Positions 49,818 through 62,300 of a stretch of 64,000 nucleotides of DNA are shown in pieces. The notes under the pieces are model-generated. The model ran no database searches and was not told where the DNA came from. It saw only the letters and a list, made by a program, of their open reading frames with translations. The position numbers and the translations under genes are program-made. Each line of letters opens with the position of its first letter. Position 1 is the first letter of the stretch. Source of the stretch: Cercospora beticola (Eukaryota > Ascomycota > Dothideomycetes > Mycosphaerellales > Mycosphaerellaceae); assembly GCF_033473495.1 (NCBI RefSeq), contig NC_088939.1, forward strand, positions 4,154,001 to 4,218,000, given 5' to 3'.

Positions 49818-51872
49818 TCATCTGCTATCGCCACTTCGCCCAGGCCCTGCCTCAGCTTCTTTAAGGTCACCCTCCTCGCCAGGCAAGAATATTTCGTGTC
49901 CACTACCATTCCGCACTTTGAAACTTGCAACACAGCCCACCGCCGCTATCGTAGCAACGATCCACCAAGCCATGCCAACAATGCCGCGTTCGGTCCAAAT
50001 CCCATACCAATAACCAGCCAATATAGGTCCTACGGTTCGAAAAGTTGCCGAGCAAGCGTTTCCGATACCGTGGATAGTAGCCAATACACTGGGATGTGGC
50101 GAGCTATTGTTGAGCAAGATGATTGAGGCTGGAAGCGCAAAAGTCCTTGCTGCAACTTGCAGAAAAAGGACGAAACTGATCCCAAGCCAGATAATGGCAC
50201 CACTGGCGGCTTCGGGAGGCGCAGTGGTGGAGGGCAAGAGCGCCAAGTATGGAGCAAGGTAGTACGCCATTGGAAAGAAGAACAAGGACATTCGAAAGCA
50301 GCGCATCAAGCCAAATTTGCCGTTCGCCCAAGGGTATAGGAGGAATTGCAGGGCTACGCCTATGAAGCCAATGATAGACATGGCATATCCAATCGTAGGT
50401 GGGGGAAAAGCCAAACCGGCGGCAAATTTGAATGCGCTCCTCGGATGAAGCGTCCTATCCTGACCCGCAGACTGTGGCACAAACTCTCGAGGCGTTGCAA
50501 GAAACAGAATCCAAAGATTAGCAAATGCGCCCATGTGAAAGTCAAAGATTGCTATGCTGAGCAGCGTCCAGAGTACGTTCGGAGTCCAGATTCTGCGAAA
50601 GGAAAGTCGTTGCAGTGGCCTTATTTCTTCCTTTTCCCCAGTAGAGTTCAATCGATCCATTTCTACTGAGCTTCGTTCTCGACCGGAAAGTAGGCCTTCC
50701 CTCTGGCTTTCTTGCAGTGCCTGGAAGCCGCGAGCTTTCAGCAAAACAACTTGATCGTAGATATTGCGCACCTTGGCTATAGGATCAAAAGGTTCGACGT
50801 TCGCGTGTTTTCCTGGAAGTGTTTCCGCCAGATAGAAATGCACGAGGACGGCTTCAGCAAAAAGTAACACGGTGCTCATCAAATTCGCTGCCGCGTAAGG
50901 ATGGTTCTTCATCCAAGTTACACCAATGTCGCCCCCAAACGTGCTTCCTGGGCCAAACAGACCAGGCAAATTGACCACCGGATCCACCAGTAGTCCAGCC
51001 AGTATGGGACCTGCCACGTTGGCGACGTTGAACGCCGCGGGTAATAGCAAGAAAGCTCTTGGGTGCCATGGCTTTGGGGTGAGTTCCGCAACCATTGTCC
51101 TCGCCGAGCCCACAGTCCCATTTATGGCTCCACTCAGAAATCGCCAAAATACTGCTTGTCCGTATGTTTTACTGAACCCTACACCAATGCACCCAAATCC
51201 AGTACCGATCAAGCCTATTAGAAGTACCGTCTTCCTGCCCAAATTTGGCTGATCTGCCGCTCTGCCCCAGAATATACTCGTGACAATCTGGGCGGCTGTG
51301 AAGGCGCCTTGTAGCACGCCCGCTTGATGTGATATGACCACATCTGACAGCTCTGGGTCAAAACTTTTGAGCTGGTGCACCATGAAAGTCTGCAGGGCAG
51401 CCATTTGGAAGAAGTCGACGAAGCGGGATGCGGCGAGGATGGCCAATTGGCATTTGTTGGGTAGATTTGCCCATGTCGGAGTCACTGCTGGGGCCTGTGA
51501 AGGGTCGACTCGCTCGATCATGGGATTCGCTGCAAAGTGGTCGGAGGAAATGGATGCTCGTGTATCGTTCAGTCGTTCGGAGTTCGGAAGCGATTGGGAG
51601 TATCTGTCGGCGCTGCCATTTTCATAGGTGAGAGGTGCTCCAGACCATTGGCCAGCAACAATCTGAGGTGTCGTCTCGCCAAAGTGCGGCCCACGCTGAG
51701 GGGACTCGGGCGGGGACTCGTGTTCCTTTGGCGTGCCCTTGGCAGCCGTATCTGTTCGTTTATGCTGGGCGGGAAGCTCTGGTGCTTGGTTCAGCAAGGC
51801 ATCGGTCAGGCTGGCGCGATTTCTCGGAGCATTGGGAAAGTGCCGAGACGTGCTGCGTTGGTGTTGTGACAT
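49818..51872 (-). CDS. MFS transporter, ZIFL/multidrug-like, with long N-terminal tail
   Basis: 684 residues in one uninterrupted exon. Residues 1-130 are hydrophilic and Pro/Ser-rich (HESPPESPQRGP), an unusually long cytoplasmic tail. The transporter core starts at LAILAASRFVDFFQMAALQT. MFS motif A is present as FWGRAADQPNLGRKTVLL, and RFLSGAINGTVGSARTMVAE matches the fungal zinc-induced-facilitator-like branch. A central cytoplasmic loop of about 70 residues separates helices 6 and 7, followed by further helices to AWWIVATIAAVGCVASF. Substrates of this branch in fungi are mostly uncharacterised drugs or organic acids. It converges on the carbamoylase gene, but coordinated function is not implied. 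Confidence 0.9.
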   Translation of the reverse strand: MSQHQRSTSRHFPNAPRNRASLTDALLNQAPELPAQHKRTDTAAKGTPKEHESPPESPQRGPHFGETTPQIVAGQWSGAPLTYENGSADRYSQSLPNSERLNDTRASISSDHFAANPMIERVDPSQAPAVTPTWANLPNKCQLAILAASRFVDFFQMAALQTFMVHQLKSFDPELSDVVISHQAGVLQGAFTAAQIVTSIFWGRAADQPNLGRKTVLLIGLIGTGFGCIGVGFSKTYGQAVFWRFLSGAINGTVGSARTMVAELTPKPWHPRAFLLLPAAFNVANVAGPILAGLLVDPVVNLPGLFGPGSTFGGDIGVTWMKNHPYAAANLMSTVLLFAEAVLVHFYLAETLPGKHANVEPFDPIAKVRNIYDQVVLLKARGFQALQESQREGLLSGRERSSVEMDRLNSTGEKEEIRPLQRLSFRRIWTPNVLWTLLSIAIFDFHMGAFANLWILFLATPREFVPQSAGQDRTLHPRSAFKFAAGLAFPPPTIGYAMSIIGFIGVALQFLLYPWANGKFGLMRCFRMSLFFFPMAYYLAPYLALLPSTTAPPEAASGAIIWLGISFVLFLQVAARTFALPASIILLNNSSPHPSVLATIHGIGNACSATFRTVGPILAGYWYGIWTERGIVGMAWWIVATIAAVGCVASFKVRNGSGHEIFLPGEEGDLKEAEAGPGRSGDSR

Positions 51873-54295
51873 GCTGCAAGGTTAAAAGTAAGGTTGGGCG
51901 CCCGGGCGATGGCGTGCTGGACAGCTGCACCGGGTTTGCATGTAAGAAAACCTGAAGTCAAGATGCAAAGCCACCGTCTCAGCGGTGGAGGGAGAGCATC
52001 GAGTAGTGATTGCAGTGAACAACGAGCAGCGCCAGATGAGATACGTCAGAGCAGGCGCTGCTGGGCCACGACAACGCTGGACCGACGTGTCGAGGTTGGG
52101 CGAGAGGCTGCGGACGCTGGCCGGCCGCGTACATGGCCTCCCTCCTCGTTGCCATTATTGCCCGCCGCGACACCCTTCGGCCGGACTTGTGCACTTCGCC
52201 AAGCAGGAGTGATCGCATGCTTGTCTGCGGGCGCGGGTCCGAGTGATGAGTGTGCAGGAGACGATGCGTTGCTGTGGGCCTGCTTTCGCAAACTTGCAAA
52301 ACAACCGACAGCCGCGAACCCTCGTTTCTACTTGCCCGATGTCGGGACCACCACCAACACCACAATTCTTCTTCCACACTCGTCCAACGCCAAGTCGCTT
52401 GCGGCACTTGGAGCCGCCATCTCGAGATTGCTTCCAAGATCGATGACCGCGAGAGTCACCTCCTGGTCTGCTGTGCTCTACATTCGAAGCGTTCGCTCCA
52501 GGCGGTTTCGATATCCTTGACCATGGTCAGAGATTAATTGTTGTCGATCACCTGAGCACCTCTCTTTGCCACTATACGATACTCGTGGATACTGTAGAGA
52601 GCGATGCATGGCAATGCCAGAAGCCATGCGAGCTGCTCCTCGAGTACCAGGTTTACATTGTGTCCAGCTATCTGTGCGGAAGCAGCGACTCCTGAGCCAG
52701 CGCTCAGATCAACACCATAGTGTAGCCTGTGTTCGAAATTTTAGCAACTCTCGAGGACGGAACGAAATGTGCGGGCCAATACATTCGATGAGACGGGACA
52801 TGAGTGTCACCATCCATCTACACAATACAACAGTATCAGGCTAGATGTGAGGCTCTTTCAAGCCAGATGTTTGATGGACGCATCTGGACTTTTACTATGC
52901 AAGATGCCTGCATGTCGAGACTCCTTGAACCTTGCAAAACACTACATTGATAGAAGTGTTGCAGAGTATTGTCTATACTCGTGGCAGAATGTGCGACAGA
53001 GGTTACTCGGGCAGTGTTCTAAGTACCCCTCGCAACTCACCAGTCCCTGTGTTTGAACGACATGATTGGCATGATCGGCGATGCAAGTCCGATAGCTTCG
53101 AGAGGTATGTGAAGTGCGTTCACTGGAATCGCTTGCCCCAGATGTGCAGAGGCTCGGAGAACGCCATGCGGCTGGAATGGATGCGGGACGCAGCAGTTTT
53201 GCTCTCCGGTGCACCTACTGGCCATGATCAAACTGTGCTTCCTGTTGTCATCCAGAAATGCCTAAAGTTAAGGTGTACAGCAAGGTTTCGGTCTGCCGCC
53301 ACGTGGTATGGGATTGGAGGATGTCGCCGAGCTGCCAAGATTCTGGATCGAGCAGGTGCACTCCACATGGAAAGCGAGCACCTTCGTTTCTCGCATTCCC
53401 AGATGTTACCCGCACAGCGGCGCGGATTGCAGGAGCTCACCCCCTCCGTTTTGCTAGCACAGTGCCGTTGGCATTCTCGAGGAAACGATCTGCTGCCATT
53501 GCGCAGTCTCGATCCAAGCCTTGACAAAGCCTTCCAAGAAACTGGTTCCTTCAACGGTGTCCAGCGCCCGGTGTCGCCCAAAATCTTGACGAGCGCTGGC
53601 GTGGCTGCGCGAATCGAATTTCGATGGAATGCTGCTGCAGCTGTAACATCCCACTTGGGAGGTCTCCGGCCATAGAGCCACTCTGAGCGGCAAAACGCCC
53701 AGCCGCCAATCTTGCCCGTCGTCTTGCCCTCTGCGGCCTGATGCGCCAGGTTGGGGATGCTTCGTCGTTGTCAAGTCAGCCTGGAGGCCACGAGCAGGAC
53801 ACGAAGCTAGGTACGCGCAAGACTGTCACGGCCAGGTGGTCGCGGCTTTCAACCGCCAGATTTGCTATGCAAACACTCCCATTAGGTTCTGGCATTCGTT
53901 GGGGGCAAACTGTTTGAAGTACGTCACCTACACGCGTCTCAAATCAAGCGAGACGGCCAAGACAGCGGAGCGCTCGTGGCACTCGATTCATTGAATTTGA
54001 TAGTGGCGCACACCCTGGCATCTCTGCTTCTTAGCGACCTTAGCGCAACCTGGATAACGGGGATCATCACTCCAAGCTCTTACCCGCCGCTATGCTCCTG
54101 GGACTTACGACCTCACTCGCATTGGGCAACCTCCCCCCAAGCCACTCACTACCTCTTCACTCACCGACGTCTTAACACCCACTTCAGATTTCATTCTTTC
54201 ACTCTCTGTCAGCACTTTCGTTCATCCTCCGAACTCATTGAAAACTTTGAAGCACAACCATTCCGAAATCCCCGAAAGACGCAGAAGTTGCAATC
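51873..54295. other. Largest gene-poor stretch in the window
   Basis: 2.4 kb that includes the promoters of the MFS gene (minus) and the sulfotransferase-like gene (plus). Frames of 208 and 247 codons exist (51894-52520 and 52932-53675), but both begin at non-ATG codons, are rich in Arg, Cys and Ser in a way typical of random frames, and contain no domain. GC content looks ordinary, with no AT-rich decay. I see no RNA gene or transposon remnant. Confidence 0.5.
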
Positions 54296-55222
54296 ATGGC
54301 CTTCCAGCCATACACTCCCAAGCCTGTCACGGACATCTTCACTTCAGACACCGATATCAACCGTCGAGAATGCCGGCGAGTCGTGCCAATGAGAGTACTG
54401 GCCCTGGGCCTTGGCAGAACTGGAACCGCCTCTCTTCGAAGTGCCTTGCAGGAATTGGGCTTTCGGGACTGCTACCACATGATGTCCGCCTCGGTCGAGA
54501 ACCCACCCGACTGCCTTATGTGGTCTGATGCACTTGCTGCAAAGTACGACGGCAAGGGCAGATTTGGTCGTGAGCAATGGGACCAGCTGCTTGGTCACTG
54601 TCAGGCCGTGTGCGATTGGCCCGCTGTCGCCTTTGCGAAGGAGTTGATTGAAGCGTATCCGGACGCAAAAGTTCTTGTCACTACCCGTGACGTCGATAGC
54701 TGGCATGCTTCTACTATGAAGACTGTGCACTGGCGTGCTACCGAGCCGGAACTAAAATTTGTCTCCAAATTTGACTGGGCAGCAGGACTGTACCAACCCA
54801 TGCTTTCGAGTGAGTTCTCCTTGTCCCAATAAACAAACAACAATTGTACTGACTGCCTCGCAGAGTTCTGGACTGAGTTCTGGGAAGGCGATTTCGAGAA
54901 GAACGGAAAGCGACGTTTCAATGAGTACTATGATGAAATTCGATCACTAGTTCCCAAGGAGAACCTACTGGAGTACAAGATGGGCGAAGGCTGGAAGCCA
55001 CTCTGCGATTTTCTCGAGGTTCCTGTCCCCGAGGGCAAAAAGTTCCCACGAACCAACGACACCGATGGATTCGTGGACCGCTGCCGACGCAGGAATCGTA
55101 TGCAACTGATGAATGTCCTCTTCCGCGCGACTGTCGTAGGTGGCTCGCTGGCGGCAATCGTTTTCAGCGCAAGCATGACCATTCGGAGGTTATTCGGCAG
55201 CCGCGGCAGTCTATTGTCATGA
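54296..55222 (+). CDS. P-loop sulfotransferase-like protein with C-terminal membrane anchor
   Basis: 290 residues from exons 54296-54809 and 54864-55222; intron 54810-54863 (54 nt, CTGAC branch, acceptor CGCAG). The segment MRVLALGLGRTGTASLRSAL is the 5'-phosphosulfate (P-loop) motif of a fungal sulfotransferase-like family, and ELIEAYPDAKVLVTTRDVDSWH is the matching 3'-phosphate-binding part. The splice joins PMLSKFWTEFWEG in frame. The C-terminus holds a hydrophobic helix (LFRATVVGGSLAAIVFSASM) followed by basic residues, so it may be tail-anchored. These proteins are often mislabelled as NAD-dependent epimerases; real activity is not established. The next gene downstream on the same strand is an arylsulfotransferase. 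Confidence 0.87.
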
Positions 55223-56896
55223 GCATGGCCATACTCGGGCGTGAGATCATCACCATGCGTTCGCCGCGAAGCTTTTCCTTTTCTCTGCATGCATCACGGT
55301 ATCGCTCATCACTGAGTATCAGCATGGTGTACGGAGTTGGGCATTTGTTTCATCGGACGGCATAGCATATTCGGAGTTTGTTTGGGCTAAAGGCTGCATA
55401 TTGGGTTCCAGATTTGCCAGTGATCTGAAGACACCAGTGGCAGCACTAGAAATAAAAGCTATATTCTGATCAGCACTTGAGATCCAGATAGACAATGTAT
55501 ATGGAGAGTAAGAAACTGATGATAGTTGCTCCGTGTCCCACTGAATCACTGCTGAAACATCGATGCGTCAGTCTTTTGTCCGTGCTCGAGCCTGTCCAGA
55601 GCTTCAAAAGTATCGGTGCAACATTGAGACACTGATCTGTGACGTTCATATTGAAAGCGCGTGCAAGGTTACTCAACCAGGGGACCCGATGCTTGCTTCT
55701 CGGGCCATGCGCCGTCGGGACAGATTAGGCTTGCATGTCTTGGCAGGCAACAAAATGCAGAGTCGCAATTTGATGGACGCAAACCAAAAAACGTGGAGTA
55801 CCAATTGCAACAGCTCGCCCGGTGCTTTTCCGCTCCACTCACCGTCGTACGTAGCCATGTCGACGGGCAACGCGTAATATCGTCGTACGCACTCGCATCG
55901 GCTGCCGACGACCTGAAACGCGATGCCTGCGATTTCAGACCGAAGTGATGCAGTGGGCCGCCGCTTGCCAGCAGGAGAGATCATCGGTTTGCGTTGATCC
56001 GAATAGTGGGCGGCTTTCTTCCCTGTCTGTCGGCCGCGTGCATTGGTCCTGTGTACGAATCATAGCTCATATGCTGTTCGGGAGAAGCTTAACAAGTCGC
56101 GCGGTTAGGTAGGAGGCGAGCGGTAGTCACACCACCATCGAGCCGCCTTTATTGAGTGTCTGAGGGAGATTGCTGAGCGCTGCAATTGAGTCAGCGATTG
56201 AAGACGGACAGGCCTGGTACTGCAACCGGTCGTGCTGATTATGCTTCGAGAGGAGAAGGTGGATTGTCCTAGAATGCAGCGGATCATCAGCTTGCCACGC
56301 GTTTCCGCGCACGGGACCACCTCTTCGCGTTCTGCTTCCAGCATCCGCCGTACAGTGATCAATAACAATCAATCAATACCACGAGCAAGCACGGTGGCGA
56401 CGGCGGGCTCCTGCTGCTAGCGGGACGCGCGCATCGCCCTTTCTTGCGTCGCTCGCTCGGGATGCCGCCAACCGCGTCGAGCTCCCCCTGCCGTCCACGC
56501 ATGCACCACGACGTTGCAACTGGTGTCGAGGAATTCTGCTAGCGATAATAACGACGATGTCGGCGCTCATCGGCACTTGCTGCTATTCCGGGCGCCTTGC
56601 TCATGGTGTCTGGTGTGATGGCCGATACCAGCTCGCCGTCGCCGTCTTGTCCTCACAACCGCTCTTATGCTCCTCGGTTCGTTCAGCGCCTGATCTCGTA
56701 CCCTTTCTCTTCCTCCTCTTACTGTGTTCATAACGTGAAGTGCAAGTATCCTAGGACCGGATCGGACCACTGCAGCAGATCAATCGCCATAGTCGCGTGG
56801 CACTCCGCATGTTGTCAAGACGCTACCCTCTTGCGTGATCACTAACTAGAGCGACAGCCCTGGACGAGCACTGCATACAATCTGCTGCGCAGCCCG
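55223..56896. other. Gene-poor spacer
   Basis: 1.67 kb between two plus-strand genes. Several 60-105 codon frames exist on both strands, none with a motif or plausible splice partner. No RNA gene or repeat recognised. Confidence 0.45.
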
Positions 56897-59006
56897 ATGG
56901 CCCGGTTGCCTGCAGTGGGACGGGTATGGGTGGCCATCGCATCACTGCTATCGCACGTGCGATGTACCGAGCTGAATAATGAAACATCTCCTACCCATCA
57001 GTTCAAGTCGGTACGTCGGCATTGAGTTTTTGACTTTCTATGGTCTAGATGCAATACGAGCTGCCTTGGCGACCTCACTTGTGGACATGGTGGCGCTGAC
57101 TACTGCTGCCGAGACATAGAGACCTGATCTTCACGCTCCCATCATCACCTTTTACGTTCATCAACCGGAGAAGATCATCCCAGGATACATCTTCCTCGCT
57201 CCATACCGAAATGTCGATCCCGGGCCGTACATCTACGACAACAATGGAGAGCTGGTGTGGTCAGGCGCAGGAGAGGTGGGCCCGATGACTGCACATACAC
57301 CGCGAGTATGTCGATATCGAGATGAGGACCATTTGTGTTTCTTTACAGGCGAGCAGCATCAAGGCTTTGCGCGCGGGCATGGCGTGATTATGGATAAGCA
57401 TTACCGGGTGGTGAAGCAAGTGGATAGCTCTGGCGCTGGCGCCAGCAGTGACATGCACGAGTTCAAGCTCACGCCCTATTCCAATGGCAAGACTGCCCTA
57501 ATGACAATTTATCAGCCGAGACAGTACGACCTCACTGTCAATCCGAGATTCAACTTGCGCAATGGCATGGGCTGGATTGTGGAAGGCGTATTCCAAGAGG
57601 TCGATATTGAGACTGGAAAAGTGGTCTTCGAGTGGCGCTCTCTGGATCACGTCGATCCCGCCCAGGCCTGGACATTCCCAGGAACGACAGACACCAGTGG
57701 CACAGGCCTCAATGAACAGGAACCATGGGACTACTTTCACCTGAACAGCATCGACAAAAACGAAGAAGGCGACTACCTTTTGTCAGCGAGACATTGCAGT
57801 GCCATTTACAAAGTTTCTGGGGAGACGGGAGACATTATCTGGCAACTGGGTGGCCAAAACGGGCACTTCAATCAGACGAATTTTCAGTTTTCATATCAGC
57901 ACCACGCAAGATGGATCTCGGAGAATCAGACTCACACAGTTCTTTCCCTTTTCGATAACGGCAGTAATAGCTTCCACGCCACTGGGGAGTACTCGCATGG
58001 TTGGATCGTGGAATTGGATCATGTCAACAACATTGCGACTATGGTCAAAGAATTTGGTGCTCCGGAAGCCGAAGGTGGTCTTCTTTCGACATCACAAGGA
58101 AACTTGCAACTACTAACCAACGGCGGGGCGCATATTGGATGGGGAGAACACGCCTATTTCTCGGAGCATTTGCCCGATGGCGAAGCCACCATGTACGCGC
58201 ACGTGGCAGAACGGGCTTCGAATGTGATGATATATCGATCGAACAAGTACAATTGGACAGCGCAGCCGGTGACGAAGCCGGCTTTGTGGACATATAGTAG
58301 ATTCGGACAGGATCACATGGGACTTTGGGTATCCTGGAACGGAGCCACCGAGGTCAGGAGCTGGAAATTCTACACTGGAAATTCGGCCAAGGGACCTTGG
58401 GTTTTGTCCGGCAACGTATGGAAAACAGGCTTCGAGACCGAACATCATATTCAAGGATTCGCGCCTTGGGCGTATGCCGAAGCTATCGATGCTAATGGGC
58501 GCGTAATGGAAGCGAGTACGATTACGAAAACTTGGGTCCCCAGCGAGACTTTGAGAGAATTTTGCCATGATCGAGGATGCGATTACGCCGAACGAGTCGC
58601 GGTAGAGGAAGAAACGCCTTGGGAGGCAGAAGTCGCAACAGATGAAGCACTTCTTTCAACGAACCGAGGATACGATACGTCGAAATACTACTATGAACTT
58701 CCCAGCGGAAAGGCAATCGATCACGGCAAATCTAGTTCGGACTACGGCGCAAGCGGCGCACACACCACAATAGCAGTGATGATGGGCGCTCTCCTCGGTT
58801 GCTTGATTACTGTGTCAGGTTGGTATATGCATCAAAAAGGCGCTATGGATCGTGTGAAAGATGCCTTGGCTGAAACGCCGATTGGATCGAAATTACATTT
58901 GGGAAAGTACATGAGAGTCCGGCAAAAGGATGTCGATGCATACGGGATAACATCTGAACTGAGGACTGGTAGTCGAAGGTCTTTGTCTTCGTCTGGTTGG
59001 TCATAA
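56897..59006 (+). CDS. Membrane-anchored arylsulfotransferase (ASST) family protein
   Basis: 666 residues, exons 56897-57010 and 57120-59006; intron 57011-57119 (109 nt, donor GTACGT, CTGAC branch, acceptor CATAG). Exon 1 gives a signal peptide-like start (MARLPAVGRVWVAIASLLSH) and ends HQFKS; splicing yields FKSRPDLHAPIITFYV, the standard opening of fungal ASST proteins (SRPDLxAP). Further blocks: PGYIFLAPYRNVDPGPYIYD, WDYFHLNSIDKNEEGDYLLS, SGETGDIIWQLGGQNG and FSYQHHARWISEN, consistent with the six-bladed propeller of bacterial PAPS-independent arylsulfotransferases. A helix near the C-terminus (TTIAVMMGALLGCLITVSGWY) suggests a type I membrane protein with a short cytoplasmic tail. Activity of fungal members is undetermined. 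Confidence 0.9.
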
Positions 59007-59396
59007 CGCGAGCTCGCGTGCAATGAGGTATTTTGAGTAGTCTGGCGTTTCAAGCTTTGGATAGAATCGATGGGATCAGTGTAGATATATGCATATGGGC
59101 AACCGTGTTCTGCGTAGCAGAAGTCGAGTAATGAACAAACAGCAGCTCCTGGCTTGGAGATACCGGAACAAATTGTTCTCAAGTGAGATTTCGTAGAGGT
59201 AATTGATGAACAACAGGCCAGAGTTCCATCGTTCTATTTACATGTAGGTTACATGCCAAAGCCGCGGCATCTTACAGTCTATTGATCGCATTACTACACA
59301 CATCATTATCCAGACACCAGGTCTTGTCTCAGGTGGAAGCCAATCCCGATGGAACTTCAGTTGGCCGTCTCTCCCGCGCCAGTTGACTTGATCACT
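59007..59396. other. Spacer between convergent genes
   Basis: 390 bp between the arylsulfotransferase and HUL4 stop codons. It should contain both 3' UTRs; nothing else recognised. Confidence 0.5.
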
Positions 59397-62300
59397 TCAT
59401 TTCAACCCAAAGCCTTCCGACTCATCAACAGCCCTCCACAGCTTCTCTTCCAACTGTTCCCGGTAATCATACCTCCACAGCACCAACATATTGAAACACG
59501 TCCTAGCGACAGGAAACCTCGTTCGTTCATCTGGCCCACCTCCGCCCCAACCATCTCCGCCAGCCTGGATTCGCAAGATGAGACTGGTGGCGCCAACAGC
59601 TGGGATTCGATCAGAACCCGTGACAAAAGTCAACAATTTTCTTTGCTTCTCTGGGGAAGCTTCGCTGAAGAGTTCCCAGAACCATCCGATGACGGGGACC
59701 TGCTCGGCCGGATTGGCAATCAGCTGATGGGGAGGCTGGAAGTGCCGCCAATTCTCGTATTGGGCAACGGCGCGCAAGGAGTCAACGTCAAGCGCTTCAT
59801 CGCTGCCGCGAATGAGCAGTTCGATCTCTTCCGCACGAAATAGAGACAAAGCATTGCCGGCACAGACAGTGAAAAAGCCTCGCTTGAAGGGCTCAAATTG
59901 TCGAGCCACAGCCGTGTCAAGCAGATAGCGTACATATGCATCCACGAACTCATGGCGATTCGCATTTGTGACAGGCGTGTTTTGTCCATTTGGGGCCAGC
60001 GGGACATCTTGAACAATGCCATAGCGCTCGACAGATGCAACAAAGTCGAGGGCAAAGGTACCCTGAACATCGCCGTCGAAGTCGAGCAACTTTTGCAGAC
60101 CAGCAGCAAGAGATGGTCGAAATTCGGCGAGATCTTGCAAGGTGTATGTCATTTGGCCTTTTGTTCCGGTCAAAGAAGAAACATTGGAATTCGAAGAGCC
60201 AGTTATGGAGGCGGGAGCAGCAGCAAGAAGTTTGCGGAAGGTGAACAGAGGTAGCGGAACATCGAGTATGGTGCTGTTGTAGATGGCCAGCCCTAACAAC
60301 ACACCAACCAGATGGTATTGGTCCGAAGTCTCGAATGAGTTTGGGTTGAAAAAGCACATGTTCGACTCTTCATCGTACACAAACATGCCGTGGTCAGGGT
60401 CGAAGATCTCGCGCACGAGCATCAGGAACCATTCCTTTCGTGGTCCGCCGGCGTCGACGCCCTCCTCTCCGGCGAAATGAACACGCATACCCTTCTTCAA
60501 GTCTTCTTGCCCGGCGCCCACGGCTTCACTGATCTGCCGCAGACTGTCATCCACTATGCACTCTCTTCGAACGCGCAAGTGGAAATGACCGTCGCTTTTT
60601 GTGGATCGAAATATCTGATCAAAATAAGCCTCCCGGGCCTTCAATGACATCTGTCGCTGAGCATCGAACTCCAGAATCTTGATTTTGGTGCCAATGGAGA
60701 TGAACAGCGGGTACTGGCAGAAAGTGAACTTGTCCCTTCGCTTCTCCCACTCTTTGAAGTCTTCGATCATATCGAGATAATCAAGCAGTGTGTTGTAGAA
60801 GCTGGAAGTGTGCAGTAGTTGGCCGCTACGTTTCGCTTTTGCTGCCGGCGTCAACAAGCCGTTGCTGAGGTCTGCGCTCACCAGATGACTGTCTTCCAGT
60901 TTGAGTCGCTTGCCCTGCCAGATATTGTTCGCATGGAACAGCATTGCCATCACGCGAGCGGCAGCTTTCAGCTGCCAGTCGCCCGACCAATCAGGCTCAT
61001 CCACATTCTCGGACCTTCCTCGATTAATCGAACCACTCAGGCCCATGGCGGAATGCAATTGAGCAGAAGTGTTCATGGAGCCGCCTGAAAGATTAGGAAT
61101 GAGGCCATTGTCGGCCGCACTACTCTTGCCCCGAGCACGACTGGACCTGCGATCAATCCTGTATGTCACGAAACTTGCCACTAGATCTACATGCTTGATG
61201 AAGAGTTCTTCATCAAAACGCGAGTACCAGCCGATGAGGTATCGCTGACAATTCTCGTTGGCGTGCGCCAAGAGTCCAAAGATACGTTTCAACAGTCCAT
61301 TGTGTTGGCTCCCGCCACGGCTAGAGGTCTTGCCAGGAGTGCGCTGGACAGGACTGGCGGGCATTTTTCCCGCAAGCTTGTCTGAGGTAGACCTGCTCAG
61401 ATATCGTTCTCCACCAGACCGTGTCCGCTGAGGCTTTGTGGAAGGGTAAAGGGAAGGATTGGCGAGGATTATGAGCAGCCATCGCAGATCTTCGGGCTCC
61501 CGCAATGGCTTTGAAGGCCGCTTCAAGACGTTTTCTGTCAACTTGAGCAAGGTCCTGATGGCATGTTCCCTCGCGTCTGCCATGTCGTCATCAATTTCTT
61601 CGCTGTCTATTTCATGCCGGAGGACAGCATTGCTGCTTCCTTCATCGTCAGACAGAAGTTGGTCTTGTTTCGTGCGCCAATCGTCGCCAGCGGAATGTAT
61701 CATGTCGTACCACAGCGCAACTTCGGTCCAATCGATGTTTGGTGACTTCGAGCTGACAGGCCGACGCGGTCCCTCGCCCACCTTTTTACGCCTTGTTGCC
61801 TTTTCGGTCTCCTTGCTGGCAAGACGACCAGTCCACCAAGTGCCATTTTCGCCAATATCACCGAGCAACAATGTCTTCGCATCGAGCTCCGACAAGCCAT
61901 CCATTGGGCTAGGATTCCAAGTGCTGGCCACGGGCTCTTTGAATGGCGTCTTGATTTCACTTTCACTCCGCGTGCGACCATTCATGCCAGGCCGAGCTGT
62001 ACTGAAGGAGCTGTTGAGGCACTTGAAGTCACCGAAGCTCGCAACCAAGTAGTCCTCAAGCGGTCTGAAAATGGATTTGATTCTGTCATATTCGCGACGC
62101 TGCTCAACCTCCTGAGCTGTTAGTTGTGGGCTTTGATGAGCCCGGGGCGAATGTGCGCGAGCACGTGGAGTCAATTGGCCGTTCGTTGGAGGCAGTAGGT
62201 TATGCGAAGGCCGCCTGTTCGGCATCTGCACAGGAGGTGGAGGCGGTTTTCTGTTCGGTGGAGCAGGCACTGGCTTTCGTGGTGTCACACTGGATTGTCC

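Noticed and set aside
51894..52520. 208-codon frame next to the MFS gene
   Set aside because: Non-ATG start in a GC-rich stretch; no domain.
52932..53675. 247-codon frame in the 2.4-kb gene-poor stretch
   Set aside because: Non-ATG start, Arg/Ser/Cys-rich random composition, no domain, and an equally long opposite-strand frame.
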